DNA of 47,632 nt from WHSM01 sp036375165 (GCA_036375165.1 DASUSI010000112.1:1-47632); one strand, 5' to 3'. Numbered from the stretch's first letter, positions 1 through 9,422 are shown. Numbers and translations are program-made. Notes: generated by a model not told the origin, from the sequence alone.

Positions 1-29
1 CGGCCCCGCCCGATCTCCGGGCGGGGCCG
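1..29 (-). terminator. Hairpin downstream of rpsA, likely terminator
   Basis: A perfect 11-bp GC-only inverted repeat (1-11 with 19-29) encloses a 7-nt loop. It lies 47 bp beyond the rpsA stop codon. Any T-tract on the minus strand would fall outside the window, so an intrinsic terminator is likely but not proven; it could also serve a convergent gene to the left. Confidence 0.6.
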
Positions 30-76
30 ACACGTACCGCATGATGACAGGCCGGTGCCGTGACACCGGGCTCCGG

Positions 77-1585
77 TCAGCTGCTGCCGGCGAGCTTCTC
101 CCGCAATGCCGCGAGCGCCTCGTCGGTGGCCAGTGTTCCGCTCGGCTGGTTGGTACCGGCCGAGGCAGTGGAGCCACCACCCTGGCTGGCGGGCGGGGCG
201 CTCTCACTGCGGCCACCTTCCGAGTCGGCCGCCTCACGCGCCTCACGGATCTGCTGCATGTGCGCCTCCCAGCGAGTCCGAGCCGCGGCGTACTGGTTCT
301 CCCACTCCTCACGCTGCTTCTCGAACCCGGGAAGCCACTCCCCGGTGTCCGCGTCGAAGCCTTCGGGGTAGATGTAGTTGCCCTGCTCGTCGTACTGGGC
401 CGCCATCCCGTACAGGGTCGGGTCGAAGTGTTCCTCGCCCTCCTGGACGCCCTCGTTGGCCTGCTTGAGCGACAGCGAGATCCGGCGGCGCTCAAGGTCG
501 ATGTCGATCACCTTGACCATCACGTCGGCACCGACCGCGACGACCTGCTCCGGCACCTCGACATGGCGCTCCGCCAGCTCCGAGATGTGCACCAAGCCCT
601 CGATGCCGTCATCGACCCGGACGAACGCGCCGAACGGCACCAGCTTGGTGACCTTGCCAGGAACGATCTGGCCGATCTGGTGGGTCCGGGCGAACTGACG
701 CCACGGATCCTCCTGCGTCGCCTTCAGCGACAGCGACACCCGCTCCCGCTCCAGGTCGACGTCGAGCACCTCCACCTCGACTTCCTGGCCCACCTCGACG
801 ACCTCGCTCGGGTGGTCAATGTGCTTCCAGGAGAGTTCCGAGACGTGCACCAGTCCGTCCACACCGCCAAGGTCGACGAACGCGCCGAAGTTGACGATGC
901 TGGACACCACACCCTTGCGGACCTGTCCCTTGGCGAGCTTGTTGAGGAACTCGGTACGCACCTCGGATTGGGTCTGCTCCAACCAGGCACGCCGGGACAG
1001 CACCACGTTGTTGCGGTTCTTGTCCAACTCGATGATCTTCGCTTCGAGCTCCCGACCGACGTACGGCTGCAGGTCGCGGACCCGGCGCATCTCCACCAGG
1101 GAAGCGGGCAGGAAACCGCGCAGTCCAATGTCGAGGATCAGGCCACCCTTGACCACCTCGATAACACTGCCCCGGACGACGCCGTCCTCGTCCTTGATCC
1201 GCTCGATGGTCCCCCAGGCGCGCTCGTACTGCGCCCGTTTCTTGGAGAGGATCAGCCGCCCCTCCTTGTCCTCTTTCTGGAGGACAAGGGCCTCGATGTG
1301 GTCGCCGACGGAGACCACATCCCCAGGGTCAACGTCGTGCTTGATGGACAGCTCCCGCGAAGGGATCACGCCCTCGGTCTTGTAACCGATGTCGAGCAGG
1401 ACCTCGTCCCGGTCGACCTTGACGACGGTGCCTTCGACAATGTCGCCGTCGTTGAAGTACTTGATGGTCTCGTCGATCGCGGCGAGGAACGCTTCCTCCG
1501 AGCCGATGTCGTCGACGGCGACCGTGTTGCCGCTGTCCTTGGAGGCCGCGGCTTCGCTCGAGGTGGCCTCGATGCTGCTCGTCAT
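77..1585 (-). CDS. rpsA: 30S ribosomal protein S1
   Basis: S1 binds mRNA single strands and helps load them on the 30S subunit. The 502-residue product shows four S1 (OB-fold) repeats at roughly residues 45-112, 130-195, 215-285 and 300-370; repeats three and four carry the typical FGAFV and GLVH(V/I)SEL strings. A flexible tail of about 110 residues follows and ends in a conserved-looking block (LAALREKLAGS) like that of other actinobacterial S1 proteins. The reading frame extends upstream to 1738, but the ATG at 1583-1585 has a GGAG about 12 nt upstream and gives the usual N-terminus, so I chose it. The four-domain length fits the actinobacterial form rather than the six-domain enterobacterial one. 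The gene is monocistronic here, with a hairpin after it. Identity is secure. Confidence 0.97.
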   Translation of the reverse strand: MTSSIEATSSEAAASKDSGNTVAVDDIGSEEAFLAAIDETIKYFNDGDIVEGTVVKVDRDEVLLDIGYKTEGVIPSRELSIKHDVDPGDVVSVGDHIEALVLQKEDKEGRLILSKKRAQYERAWGTIERIKDEDGVVRGSVIEVVKGGLILDIGLRGFLPASLVEMRRVRDLQPYVGRELEAKIIELDKNRNNVVLSRRAWLEQTQSEVRTEFLNKLAKGQVRKGVVSSIVNFGAFVDLGGVDGLVHVSELSWKHIDHPSEVVEVGQEVEVEVLDVDLERERVSLSLKATQEDPWRQFARTHQIGQIVPGKVTKLVPFGAFVRVDDGIEGLVHISELAERHVEVPEQVVAVGADVMVKVIDIDLERRRISLSLKQANEGVQEGEEHFDPTLYGMAAQYDEQGNYIYPEGFDADTGEWLPGFEKQREEWENQYAAARTRWEAHMQQIREAREAADSEGGRSESAPPASQGGGSTASAGTNQPSGTLATDEALAALREKLAGSS

Positions 1586-1898
1586 GTGGGCAGTTGCTCC
1601 GGTTGGTGGTTGGTCGGTCGGTCGCGCCAAGACCCCGTCGCAGGAGGCGACCAACCCCATCACCACCCGGTCCTTAGCCTTACCCGTGACACGGGGATCG
1701 CTGCCGCGACGACGCGCACCCACTCCCTGCCGAGACACGCGGGCCTAAGCGCGTCGACCAGCGTACCGTGCGTAATACCACATGGTCCAACCGCACCCCA
1801 TCAGACATCCCGATGTGCGTGATGCTGCGCAGAAATCGGGTTTTCCGCCACTGACCGTGTCAAGTCTCCCCACCACCCTCCGGCGTACCGTGCTCTCC
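1586..1898. other. Divergent intergenic region, rpsA / methyltransferase
   Basis: This 313-bp stretch separates two divergent genes. I see no convincing small gene or RNA in it. It should hold both promoters and a long rpsA leader. The upstream frames that enter it (minus strand to 1738, plus strand from 1782) look like unselected extensions of the two genes. Confidence 0.6.
1760..1790 (-). promoter_or_regulatory. Candidate rpsA promoter
   Basis: On the minus strand a TTGGAC (1785-1790) stands 19 bp before TACGCT (1760-1765). The spacing is slightly long. The same GGTACGCT string precedes the tRNA-Leu gene in this window. This would give an rpsA leader of about 170 nt. It is a pattern match only. 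Confidence 0.3.
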
Positions 1899-2696
1899 AT
1901 GACCGAGCGAGCCGAACGGGCCCTGATGGGCCGTGCGGAGAGCCGACAGGCGTCCCGACGCTGGTGGGACACGGACGCCGCGGCATACCAGGCCGAACAC
2001 GGGGACTTCCTGGGTGACGCGGACTTCGTCTGGTGTCCGGAAGGGCTGCGCGAGGCAGATGCCGGCCTGCTCGGGGACGTGGCCGGACGCCGCGTGCTGG
2101 AGGTGGGATGTGGCGGGGCCTCCTGTGCCCGCTGGTTGAACAACAGAGGTGCGTTCGCGGTGGGCATCGACCTGTCCGCCGGGATGCTCTCGCAGGCCCA
2201 ACTGGCGTCGCGGCGGGCCGGCGTGAACCCGCCCCTGGTGCTCGCCGACGCCGAAGTCCTGCCCTTTCCCGACGCATCGTTCGACCTGGCCTGCAGCGCG
2301 TTCGGCGCGGTGCCGTTCGTCGCCGACTCAGCACGGGTGATGCGCGAAGTCGCCCGGGTACTCCGACCCGGGGGCAGGTGGGTGTTCGCGGTGACCCACC
2401 CAATGCGGTGGATCTTCCTCGACGACCCCGGCGAGGCGGGACTCGTAGCGGTGCATTCCTACTTCGACCACACGCCCTACCTGGAACGCGACGAACAAGG
2501 TGTGCCCTCCTATGTGGAGCACCACCGGACCCTCGGAGACCGGGTGCGGGAACTCGTCGCCGCCGGCCTGGTACTGCACGACCTGATCGAACCGGAGTGG
2601 CCGGACGGCCACGACCGGATCTGGGGGCAGTGGAGTCCCCTGCGGGGCAGGATCTTCCCCGGCACCGCGATCTTCGTCGCCGACAAGTCGACCTGA
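1899..2696 (+). CDS. Class I SAM-dependent methyltransferase
   Basis: The 265-residue product is a Rossmann-fold methyltransferase. Motif I is visible as VLEVGCGGASCARWL near residue 65, followed by an acidic end of strand 2 (AVGID), the LADAEVLPFPDASFD block that places the adenine, and a motif III-like VLRPGGRWVF. This is the UbiE/Methyltransf_11 type. The substrate cannot be read from sequence. The frame opens at 1782, but the ATG at 1899 gives the usual start; the extra upstream residues look non-coding. It lies between rpsA and polA and converges on polA with a 58-bp gap. A methyltransferase at this spot beside rpsA recurs in related actinomycetes (recalled, not checked), which argues for a housekeeping rather than a cluster-specific role. 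Confidence 0.85.
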   Translation: MTERAERALMGRAESRQASRRWWDTDAAAYQAEHGDFLGDADFVWCPEGLREADAGLLGDVAGRRVLEVGCGGASCARWLNNRGAFAVGIDLSAGMLSQAQLASRRAGVNPPLVLADAEVLPFPDASFDLACSAFGAVPFVADSARVMREVARVLRPGGRWVFAVTHPMRWIFLDDPGEAGLVAVHSYFDHTPYLERDEQGVPSYVEHHRTLGDRVRELVAAGLVLHDLIEPEWPDGHDRIWGQWSPLRGRIFPGTAIFVADKST

Positions 2697-2754
2697 CGAC
2701 ACTCACGGATTCGCCAACCAGGTCCCGAACACCTCATGTGACGGGGGGAATCCA

Positions 2755-5529
2755 TCAATGACCGGCAGAGCCCCAGTCCCGGCCGACACCCACCGACACC
2801 TCCAGTGGCACCGACAACTCGAACGCGCCCCCCATCTCGCGGCGTACCAGCCTCTCCACGGTCTCCCGCTCCGCATCGACCACTTCGAGCACCAACTCGT
2901 CATGCACCTGAAGCAGCATCCTTGACCGCAGCTCAGCGTCCCGCAGCGCCTGGTCAACCCGCAGCATGGCCACCTTGATGATGTCGGCGGCGGACCCCTG
3001 GATCGGAGCGTTCAGCGCCATCCGCTCGGCCATCTCGCGGCGCTGCCGGTTGTCACTGACCAGATCGGGAAGATACCGACGGCGACCCATCATCGTCTCG
3101 GTGTAACCCTCGTGCCGGGCCTGGGCCACGACCGCACGAAGGTAGTCACGGACCCCCCCGAACCGGCCGAAGTACTCCTCCATCAGCACCCGCGCCTCAT
3201 CCGGCGAAATCCCCAACTGCTGCGACAACCCGTACGCCGACAGCCCGTACGCCAGCCCATAGTTCATCGCCTTGATCCGGCGTCGCTGCTCCGGCATCAC
3301 CGCCGCGGCAGCCACCCCGAACACGTTCGCCGCGGTCGCCGCGTGGAAGTCAAAGCCGGACTGGAACGCCTCGATCAGACCCTGATCCGCTGACAGATGC
3401 GCCATGATCCGCATCTCGATCTGGCTGTAGTCGGCGGTCATCAGGCAGTCGAACCCCTCCCCCACCACGAAGGCCCGCCGGATCCGGCGTCCTTCCTCGG
3501 TACGGATCGGCACGTTCTGCAGGTTCGGATCGGTCGAGGACAGCCGGCCGGTCGCCGCCACAGTCTGGAAGAACGTGGTGTGGATCCGGCCGTCCGCGCT
3601 CACCGACTTGAGCAGACCGTCCACGGTGGATTTCAGCTTCGCCACGTCCCGGTGCCGGAGCAGATGCTCCAACACAGGATGCGCCGTGGACACGTAGAGG
3701 TGCTGCAACGCCTCCGCGTCCGTGGTGTAACCGGTCTTGATCCGCTTCGTCTTCGGCAGGTCCAACTCCTCGAACAGCACCTGCTGCAACTGCTTCGGCG
3801 AGCCCAGGTTGAACTCCCGGCCCACCACCGAGTACGCCGCCTGAGCCGCCGCCTTCACCTCACCGGCGAAATGCGCCTCCAACTCGGTCAGATAGTCCAC
3901 GTCCGCGGCGATGCCGATCCGCTCCATCCGGCCCAGCACGTCGATCAGCGGAAGCTCCACCTCGCGCAGCAAACCACTGCCACCGCACCGCTCCAGCTCC
4001 GCCTCCAGCGCCTCCGCCAGGTCCAGGGTCGCCCTCGCCTGCAACATCAGCTGACGCTCCGCCGCGTCGTCACCGAAATCGCCGCCCAGACCGTCCAACA
4101 TCAACTGGCCGTCGTCGGCCTCGTCGACCCGCAGCTCCTGTTGCAGGTACCGCAAGGCCAGATCAGACAGATCGTAGGAACGCTGGTCCGGACGCACCAG
4201 GTACGCCGCGAGCGCGGTCTCGCAGTCCAGTCCGGCCAGCACCCAGCCATGCGCCACGAACGCCAGCATGGCCCGCTTGGCGTCATGCATCACCTTGCGC
4301 CGCCGCGGGTCAACGAGGAACTCCCGCAATGCCCGCTCGTCGGCCTCGTCCAGCTGATCGGGCGCGAACCAGCCCGCCACCCCACCCGCGGCCACCGCCA
4401 CCCCGGTCAGCGATCCGGTGCCCCGGCCGAAACTCCCCGTCACCGCGACCCCGACCCGGGTCCCGGCCGTCGCGTGCTCGGCGAGCCACCCGGCGACCTG
4501 ACCGGCCCGCAACACCGTGCCGTCGATGTCAAATCCGGACTCCGCTTCCGGGGCGACCGGCTCCAGGTACTGGTAGAGCCGGTCCCGCAGCACCCGGAAC
4601 TGCAAGGTGTCGAACACCTGGTGCACGGACTCCCGATCCCAGCCCTGCCACGCCAGGTCCCCAGGTGCCACCGGCAGCCGGAGATCCCGTACCAGGCAGT
4701 TGAGCTGGGCATTGCGCATCACGTCGGCAAGGTGGGCTCGCAGGTTGTCCCCGACCTTGCCCTTCACCTCATCGACCCGGCGCACCAACTCCTCCAAGGA
4801 GCCGTACGTGGTGATCCACTTCGCGGCGGTCTTCGCGCCGACACCCGGCACGCCCTCCAGGTTGTCTGACTTGTCCCCCACCAGGGCCGCCAGATCGCAG
4901 TACCGCTCCGGCGACACGCCGTACCGTTCGACCACCTCGGCGGGCGTCATCCGGGTGATCTCCGAGACGCCGCGCTTGGGATAGAGCACCGTCACGTGGT
5001 CATCGATGAGCTGGAACGCATCCCGGTCCCCGGTGGAGATCAACACTTCGGATCCGGTCGCGCGGGCCTGCTCGGCCAGGGTGGCGATCACGTCGTCGGC
5101 CTCGTACCCCTCGACACTGACGGCCGGGATCCGCAGTGCCGCGAGCACCTCCTGAATCAGGCTGACCTGACCGACGAAGTCGGTCGGGCTCTCGGAGCGG
5201 CCGGCCTTGTATTCGGCGTACTGCTCGGTGCGGAACGACCGGCGGGAGACGTCGAAGGCCACCGCGATGTGGGTCGGTCGCTCGTCCCGCAGCATGTTGA
5301 TCAGCATCGAGGTGAACCCGTACACCGCGTTGGTGGGCTGGCCCGTGGTGGTGGAGAAGTTCTCCACCGGCAGCGCGTAGAACGCCCGGTAGGCCAGGGA
5401 ATGCCCGTCGAGTAGCAACAGCCGCGCCCGACGACCGTCAGCCCGCCCGGTGTCGCCGTCCGGCGGAGGAGACCCCCCCAGAGCCGCCGCTGAAGACGTC
5501 GCCGCAGTTGGGGGCGTGGAATCGCTCAC
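2755..5529 (-). CDS. polA: DNA polymerase I
   Basis: DNA polymerase I fills gaps and removes RNA primers. The N-terminal 5'-3' exonuclease (FEN) domain (to about residue 320) shows DGHSLAYRAFYAL, EGYEADDVIATLA, STGDRDAFQL and LVGDKSDN, with the metal-binding aspartates. The middle domain has the 3'-5' exonuclease fold position but no DxE motif, so proofreading should be absent, as is usual for actinobacterial Pol I. The polymerase domain has motif A (DYSQIEMRI), motif B (RRRIKAMNYGLAYG) and motif C (VHDELVLEV). I place the start at the GTG 5527-5529 (924 residues). An in-frame GTG at 5566-5568 would add 13 residues. Neither has a clear ribosome binding site, so the start is uncertain. The family assignment is not. 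Confidence 0.96.
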   Translation of the reverse strand: MSDSTPPTAATSSAAALGGSPPPDGDTGRADGRRARLLLLDGHSLAYRAFYALPVENFSTTTGQPTNAVYGFTSMLINMLRDERPTHIAVAFDVSRRSFRTEQYAEYKAGRSESPTDFVGQVSLIQEVLAALRIPAVSVEGYEADDVIATLAEQARATGSEVLISTGDRDAFQLIDDHVTVLYPKRGVSEITRMTPAEVVERYGVSPERYCDLAALVGDKSDNLEGVPGVGAKTAAKWITTYGSLEELVRRVDEVKGKVGDNLRAHLADVMRNAQLNCLVRDLRLPVAPGDLAWQGWDRESVHQVFDTLQFRVLRDRLYQYLEPVAPEAESGFDIDGTVLRAGQVAGWLAEHATAGTRVGVAVTGSFGRGTGSLTGVAVAAGGVAGWFAPDQLDEADERALREFLVDPRRRKVMHDAKRAMLAFVAHGWVLAGLDCETALAAYLVRPDQRSYDLSDLALRYLQQELRVDEADDGQLMLDGLGGDFGDDAAERQLMLQARATLDLAEALEAELERCGGSGLLREVELPLIDVLGRMERIGIAADVDYLTELEAHFAGEVKAAAQAAYSVVGREFNLGSPKQLQQVLFEELDLPKTKRIKTGYTTDAEALQHLYVSTAHPVLEHLLRHRDVAKLKSTVDGLLKSVSADGRIHTTFFQTVAATGRLSSTDPNLQNVPIRTEEGRRIRRAFVVGEGFDCLMTADYSQIEMRIMAHLSADQGLIEAFQSGFDFHAATAANVFGVAAAAVMPEQRRRIKAMNYGLAYGLSAYGLSQQLGISPDEARVLMEEYFGRFGGVRDYLRAVVAQARHEGYTETMMGRRRYLPDLVSDNRQRREMAERMALNAPIQGSAADIIKVAMLRVDQALRDAELRSRMLLQVHDELVLEVVDAERETVERLVRREMGGAFELSVPLEVSVGVGRDWGSAGH

Positions 5530-5606
5530 GGCGACGACACTAGTCCCGCCCCCCGACAATCCGTGCACTGGGCACGGCGTCAGGGGGCGGGAAAGATGGG
5601 GTCGGG

Positions 5607-6317
5607 TCAGGCGACGCCCAGGTACGCCTCCCGGACGCTCGGGTCATGCAACAGATCCCGGCCGGTACCGCTGTTCACGATCTGCCCGGTCTCCATCACA
5701 TACGCCCGGTGCGCCCGCGACAGGGCCTGCTGAGCGTTCTGCTCCACCACCAGGATGGGGGTGCCCTGACCGGCGATCTCCTCGATGATCGAGAAGATCT
5801 GCTGGATCAGCATTGGCGCCAGGCCCATTGACGGCTCGTCCAACAGCAGCAGCTTGGGACGCGCCATCAACGCCCTCCCGATGGCGAGCATCTGCTGCTC
5901 GCCCCCGGACAGCGTCCCGGCGGCCTGCCGGCGACGCTCGGCGAGCCGGGGGAACAGGCTGTAAACCCGGTCCAGGTCCTCCGCCGTGGCGGCACGGTCG
6001 GTCCGGGTGTACGCCCCCATGTCCAGGTTCTCCAGGACCGTCATCCCGGGGAAGATGCCGCGTCCCTCCGGGGCCAGGCACAGCCCCCTGCGGACCCGCT
6101 GGTCAGCCCGCAGCTTGGTGATGTTCTCACCGGCGAACCTGATCCGCCCCTGCGACACCGACCGCAGCCCGGAGATCGCCCGCATGGTCGAGGTCTTGCC
6201 CGCCCCGTTGGTACCGATCAGCGCCACGACCTCGCCCTCGTCCACCTCCAGGCTGATGCCGTGCAGTGCCTCGATCCGGCCATACGCGAGGTGGATGTCT
6301 TCGATCTCAAGCAGCAT
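5607..6317 (-). CDS. livF: Branched-chain amino acid ABC transporter ATPase LivF
   Basis: This is one of the two ATPases that drive uptake of leucine, isoleucine and valine (or related amino acids) through LivHM. The 236-residue protein has Walker A GTNGAGKTS, signature LSGGEQQML, Walker B LLLLDEPSMGL and the H-region replaced by VVEQNA, which is the normal LivF form. The ATG at 6315-6317 is chosen because it aligns with family N-termini (MLLEIEDIHLAYG) and has GGAAG just upstream. A longer frame to 6368 lies inside livG. The start overlaps the end of livG by 11 bp, so translation is probably coupled. It is the last gene of the liv operon. Confidence 0.96.
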   Translation of the reverse strand: MLLEIEDIHLAYGRIEALHGISLEVDEGEVVALIGTNGAGKTSTMRAISGLRSVSQGRIRFAGENITKLRADQRVRRGLCLAPEGRGIFPGMTVLENLDMGAYTRTDRAATAEDLDRVYSLFPRLAERRRQAAGTLSGGEQQMLAIGRALMARPKLLLLDEPSMGLAPMLIQQIFSIIEEIAGQGTPILVVEQNAQQALSRAHRAYVMETGQIVNSGTGRDLLHDPSVREAYLGVA

Positions 6318-7239
6318 CTTCCGGCACCCCCAGATAGGCGGCGATGACTTTCGGGTCACGGGCCACATCCGTTGGCGTGCCCTCGGCGATCTTCTTGCCG
6401 AACTCCAGCACCACGATCCGGTCGGTCACGTTCATCACCAGCCGCATGTCGTGCTCGATCAGCAGCACCGTGTGACCCCGGTCCCGGATCTGCTTGATCA
6501 GCTTGAGCAGCTCCTCCTTCTCCACCGGGTTGAAGCCGGCTGCCGGCTCGTCCAGGCAGAGCAACGTTGGCTCGGTCGCCAGCGCGCGTGCGATCTCCAG
6601 CCGGCGCTGGTACCCGTACGGCAGGTTACGGGCGAGTTCTCCGGCACGGTCGGCCACGCCGACGAACCGGAGCAGCTCCATGGACTTCTGGTACGCCGCC
6701 CGCTCCTCCAGGGTGTGACGCGAGATACCGAAAACCCTGGCAAAGACCCGCCGGACCGTCTGCCACAGCCGGACCACACCCACCGATGACGTGACCTCCG
6801 GCAGTTCGCCCTCTTTGGGACGAAGCCGGTACAACCGGAACAACGCGCCGACGACACTGGTCTTGTGCCGGGAGTCGGTGCCCACCAGCACGTTCTCCAC
6901 GGCTGTCATCTCCGGGAACAACCGGATGTTCTGGAACGTCCGGGCGATTCCCATCCGGGTGATGTGGTGCTTCTTACGCCCCGACACCCGAACGCCGCCG
7001 AACTTGACCTCTCCCGAGGTCGGCCTGTAGACCCCGGTGATGGCGTTGAAACAGGTGGTCTTACCGGCACCGTTCGGGCCGATCAAACCGAGGATCTCCC
7101 CTTCGTAGAGGGTGAAGTCGACCTGGTCCAACGCCACAACGCCGCCGAACCTCAGGGTGACATCCTCGATCGTCAGGATCGGCCGGCGCTGCGTCACCGT
7201 CGTGGCCGGCGCGAACGCCGCCTCAGACTGCTCAGGCAC
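6307..7239 (-). CDS. livG: Branched-chain amino acid ABC transporter ATPase LivG
   Basis: This is the second ATPase of the liv importer. The 310-residue protein has Walker A GPNGAGKTT, a family-typical RTFQNIRLFPEMTAVENV Q-loop region, Walker B LLCLDEPAAG and H-loop LLIEHDM. The signature loop reads LPYGYQRRLEIARAL, the usual LivG variant of LSGGQ. It is about 50 residues longer than the common 255-residue LivG: part of this is a basic stretch between the Q-loop and the signature (about residues 125-175), part an N-terminal extension. The start overlaps the end of livM by 8 bp and its own end overlaps livF, so the three are tightly coupled. Confidence 0.95.
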   Translation of the reverse strand: MPEQSEAAFAPATTVTQRRPILTIEDVTLRFGGVVALDQVDFTLYEGEILGLIGPNGAGKTTCFNAITGVYRPTSGEVKFGGVRVSGRKKHHITRMGIARTFQNIRLFPEMTAVENVLVGTDSRHKTSVVGALFRLYRLRPKEGELPEVTSSVGVVRLWQTVRRVFARVFGISRHTLEERAAYQKSMELLRFVGVADRAGELARNLPYGYQRRLEIARALATEPTLLCLDEPAAGFNPVEKEELLKLIKQIRDRGHTVLLIEHDMRLVMNVTDRIVVLEFGKKIAEGTPTDVARDPKVIAAYLGVPEDAA

Positions 7240-8389
7240 TGACCGCCACCTCCTCGGCCTCCTTCTTTCGATCGGCCAACTCCCGGACCCGCCTTCGGCT
7301 CGGGATCAGACCCTGCGGCCGTAGGATCATCACCACGATCAGGGCGACGGCGAACGCGAACGGCCGCCACTCCTCGAAGCCACGGAACCGCTCCGGCAGG
7401 TAGGTCAACAGGATCGCACCCACCGTGACGCCGAGCATATTGCCGGAACCGCCGATCACCACCATGGCGACGAACAGGATGGAGAGGTTCAGCAGGAAGC
7501 TGCCCGGGTCGACCCCGCCCTGCCGGCTCGCGAACATCAGTCCGGAGAAGCCACCCAGCGCCGCTCCCATCGCGAACGCCCACAGCTTGAACTTGAACGC
7601 CGGCACCCCCATCGCCGCGGCGGCGTCCTCGTCCTCCCGGATCGCGACCCAGGCGCGACCCACCCGGCTGTTCTCCAGGTTGCGTACCGCGTACACGAAG
7701 ATGAACAGCACCACCAGCACCAGGTAGTACCAGCGGTACACGTCGAGCACGCCGAACAGCGGCATGCCGTCAGGCGTCGTCCCCGGCGGCTTCGGCACCC
7801 CGATGACTCCCTGCGCCCCGCCCGTGAAGGTGGAGTTGCGGGCAATGATCCGGATGATCTCACCGAACCCGAGGGTCACGATCGCCAGGTAGTCGCCTCG
7901 CAGGCGCAAGGTGGGCCAGCCGAGGATCACCCCGGAGATCATGGTCAGCATGATCGCGATCGGGACGCAGGCCGCCCACGCCACGGCCCACTCCTCGGAC
8001 AGGCCGTACTCCTGCTGGATCCACCCCGTCACGTACGAGTCAGGAGACCCGAACAGCGCCACCGAATACGCACCGACCGCGAAGAAGCCCACATATCCCA
8101 GGTCGAGCAGGCCCGCCAAGCCGATCACGATGTTCAGGCCGATCGCGACGATCACGTAGATCGAGCACAGGAACAACACGCTCGCCCAGTCGGTCCCGCC
8201 GTCGATGATGTCTGTGCGCAGGTACGCGAAGGGGTAGTGGCTGATCCAGGGCAGGTAGAACAGCAGCCCCATCAACGCGAGGATGCCCAGGCCCCGGGCC
8301 CACGGCGGGAGTTCCGCCCAGCGGACCCGGACGTCGCGCATGTAACGGGCGCGCGATTTGTCAAGACTGCGAATCTTGTCCATCATCAT
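7232..8389 (-). CDS. livM: Branched-chain amino acid ABC transporter permease LivM
   Basis: This is an inner-membrane permease subunit of the liv importer. The 385-residue protein has around ten hydrophobic segments and the LivM hallmark stretch GLAGLLDLGYVGFFAVGAY followed by a cytoplasmic coupling helix (ENSRVGRAWVAIREDEDAAAAMG). The N-terminal 30 or so residues are charged and precede the first membrane helix. The ATG at 8387-8389 overlaps the livH stop as ATGA. Two further ATG codons follow at once, so the exact first residue may differ by one or two. The C-terminus is basic, as expected for a cytoplasmic tail. Confidence 0.95.
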   Translation of the reverse strand: MMMDKIRSLDKSRARYMRDVRVRWAELPPWARGLGILALMGLLFYLPWISHYPFAYLRTDIIDGGTDWASVLFLCSIYVIVAIGLNIVIGLAGLLDLGYVGFFAVGAYSVALFGSPDSYVTGWIQQEYGLSEEWAVAWAACVPIAIMLTMISGVILGWPTLRLRGDYLAIVTLGFGEIIRIIARNSTFTGGAQGVIGVPKPPGTTPDGMPLFGVLDVYRWYYLVLVVLFIFVYAVRNLENSRVGRAWVAIREDEDAAAAMGVPAFKFKLWAFAMGAALGGFSGLMFASRQGGVDPGSFLLNLSILFVAMVVIGGSGNMLGVTVGAILLTYLPERFRGFEEWRPFAFAVALIVVMILRPQGLIPSRRRVRELADRKKEAEEVAVSA

Positions 8390-9354
8390 GCGCGTGCCTT
8401 CCCGAGCGACTCACCCAGGATCCCCGTGGGTCGGAACATCAGCACTATCACCAGCACCACGAACGCTGTCACGTCCTCCCAGTTGGAGCTGATCAATGCC
8501 GAGGAGTACACCTCCACCACACCAAGTACCAGACCTCCGAGGAGTGCACCACGGATGTTGCCGATACCGCCCAACACCGCGGAAGTGAAAGCCTTCAAGC
8601 CAAGTACGAAGCCGATATCGAACTTGGTGATCGAGAACTTCATGGTGAACAGCAGCGCCGCCACCCCGGCCAGCGCACCACCCACCACGAAGATCAACAT
8701 GATCACCTGGTTTTTGTTCACACCCATCAACGCGGCGGTGTCCGGATCCTGGGCAACAGCCCGCACCCCCCGCCCCAACCGGGTCTGGTTGATGAACCGG
8801 TCCAGGCCCACCATCATCACCAGCGCCGCGACCACCACGATCACATCGATGTTGTCGATCGACGTCCCGGCTATCTCGAACAGGGTCGACCGAGGCACCA
8901 GCGTCGGGATGGTCACGGTTCCGCGGCCGAACGGCGGCCCGAAGAACCGCGCCAGCACATATCCGAAGACCTCCATCAATGCCAGCGAGAACCCGATCGC
9001 GGTGATCAGGAAGATCAGGCTGGGCGCGTTCCGGCGCCGCAACGGGCGGTAGGCGATCCGCTCGATCACCAGTGCGGTGCTTGCCGAGGCCAACGCCGCG
9101 GCGACCAAGGCTGCCAGCAGAAACGCGAGGACGATCCACGAACCGGTGGCATCCTCGGTAGCGCCCAGCACGGTGTAGGTGCCGAGGATGGTCCAGGTGC
9201 CCACCATGAACACTTCGGAATGGGCGAAGTTGATCAGCTTCAGGACGCCGTAGACCAGGGTGTAGCCCAGCGCCACCAGTGCGTAGATCGATCCCTTGGA
9301 CAAGCCGTTGACCGTGTGCTCGCCCAGATTCTCGATGAGGTTTGCGATATCCAC
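8386..9354 (-). CDS. livH: Branched-chain amino acid ABC transporter permease LivH
   Basis: This is the partner permease of LivM. The 322-residue protein opens with a short amphipathic segment, then GLSKGSIYALVALGYTLVYG and LINFAHSEVFMVG, the LivH signature. The coupling helix TRLGRGVRAVAQDPDTAALMG is clear. I place the start at the GTG 9352-9354, which has GGAG about 7 nt upstream and matches family N-termini. The frame runs on to 9402, but that part lies within the livK-livH hairpin and is unlikely to be translated. It follows livK after 68 bp. Confidence 0.95.
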   Translation of the reverse strand: MDIANLIENLGEHTVNGLSKGSIYALVALGYTLVYGVLKLINFAHSEVFMVGTWTILGTYTVLGATEDATGSWIVLAFLLAALVAAALASASTALVIERIAYRPLRRRNAPSLIFLITAIGFSLALMEVFGYVLARFFGPPFGRGTVTIPTLVPRSTLFEIAGTSIDNIDVIVVVAALVMMVGLDRFINQTRLGRGVRAVAQDPDTAALMGVNKNQVIMLIFVVGGALAGVAALLFTMKFSITKFDIGFVLGLKAFTSAVLGGIGNIRGALLGGLVLGVVEVYSSALISSNWEDVTAFVVLVIVLMFRPTGILGESLGKARA

Positions 9355-9373
9355 GTGTGCTCCATCGCAGGCG

Positions 9374-9402
9374 GTGCGGCCGGGAGTCGCTCCCGGCCGC
9401 AC
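9374..9402 (-). promoter_or_regulatory. Hairpin between livK and livH
   Basis: A perfect 13-bp inverted repeat (9374-9386 with 9390-9402) has a 3-nt loop and fills most of the 68-bp gap between the livK stop and the livH start. There is no T-tract after it. In other ABC importer operons such hairpins protect the upstream binding-protein message or partly stop transcription, so that binding protein is made in excess. That role is inferred here from position. Confidence 0.65.
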
Positions 9403-9422
9403 GTCGTCCGTCGTCCGGTCAC

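Noticed and set aside
41..1822. 593-codon open frame on the plus strand
   Set aside because: It lies antisense to rpsA. Its composition is a Leu/Asp/Val-rich shadow of the S1 repeats and it has no domain; long antisense frames are common in high-GC DNA.
3397..4869. 490-codon open frame on the plus strand
   Set aside because: Antisense to polA, rich in Arg, Gln, His and Pro, without any recognisable motif.
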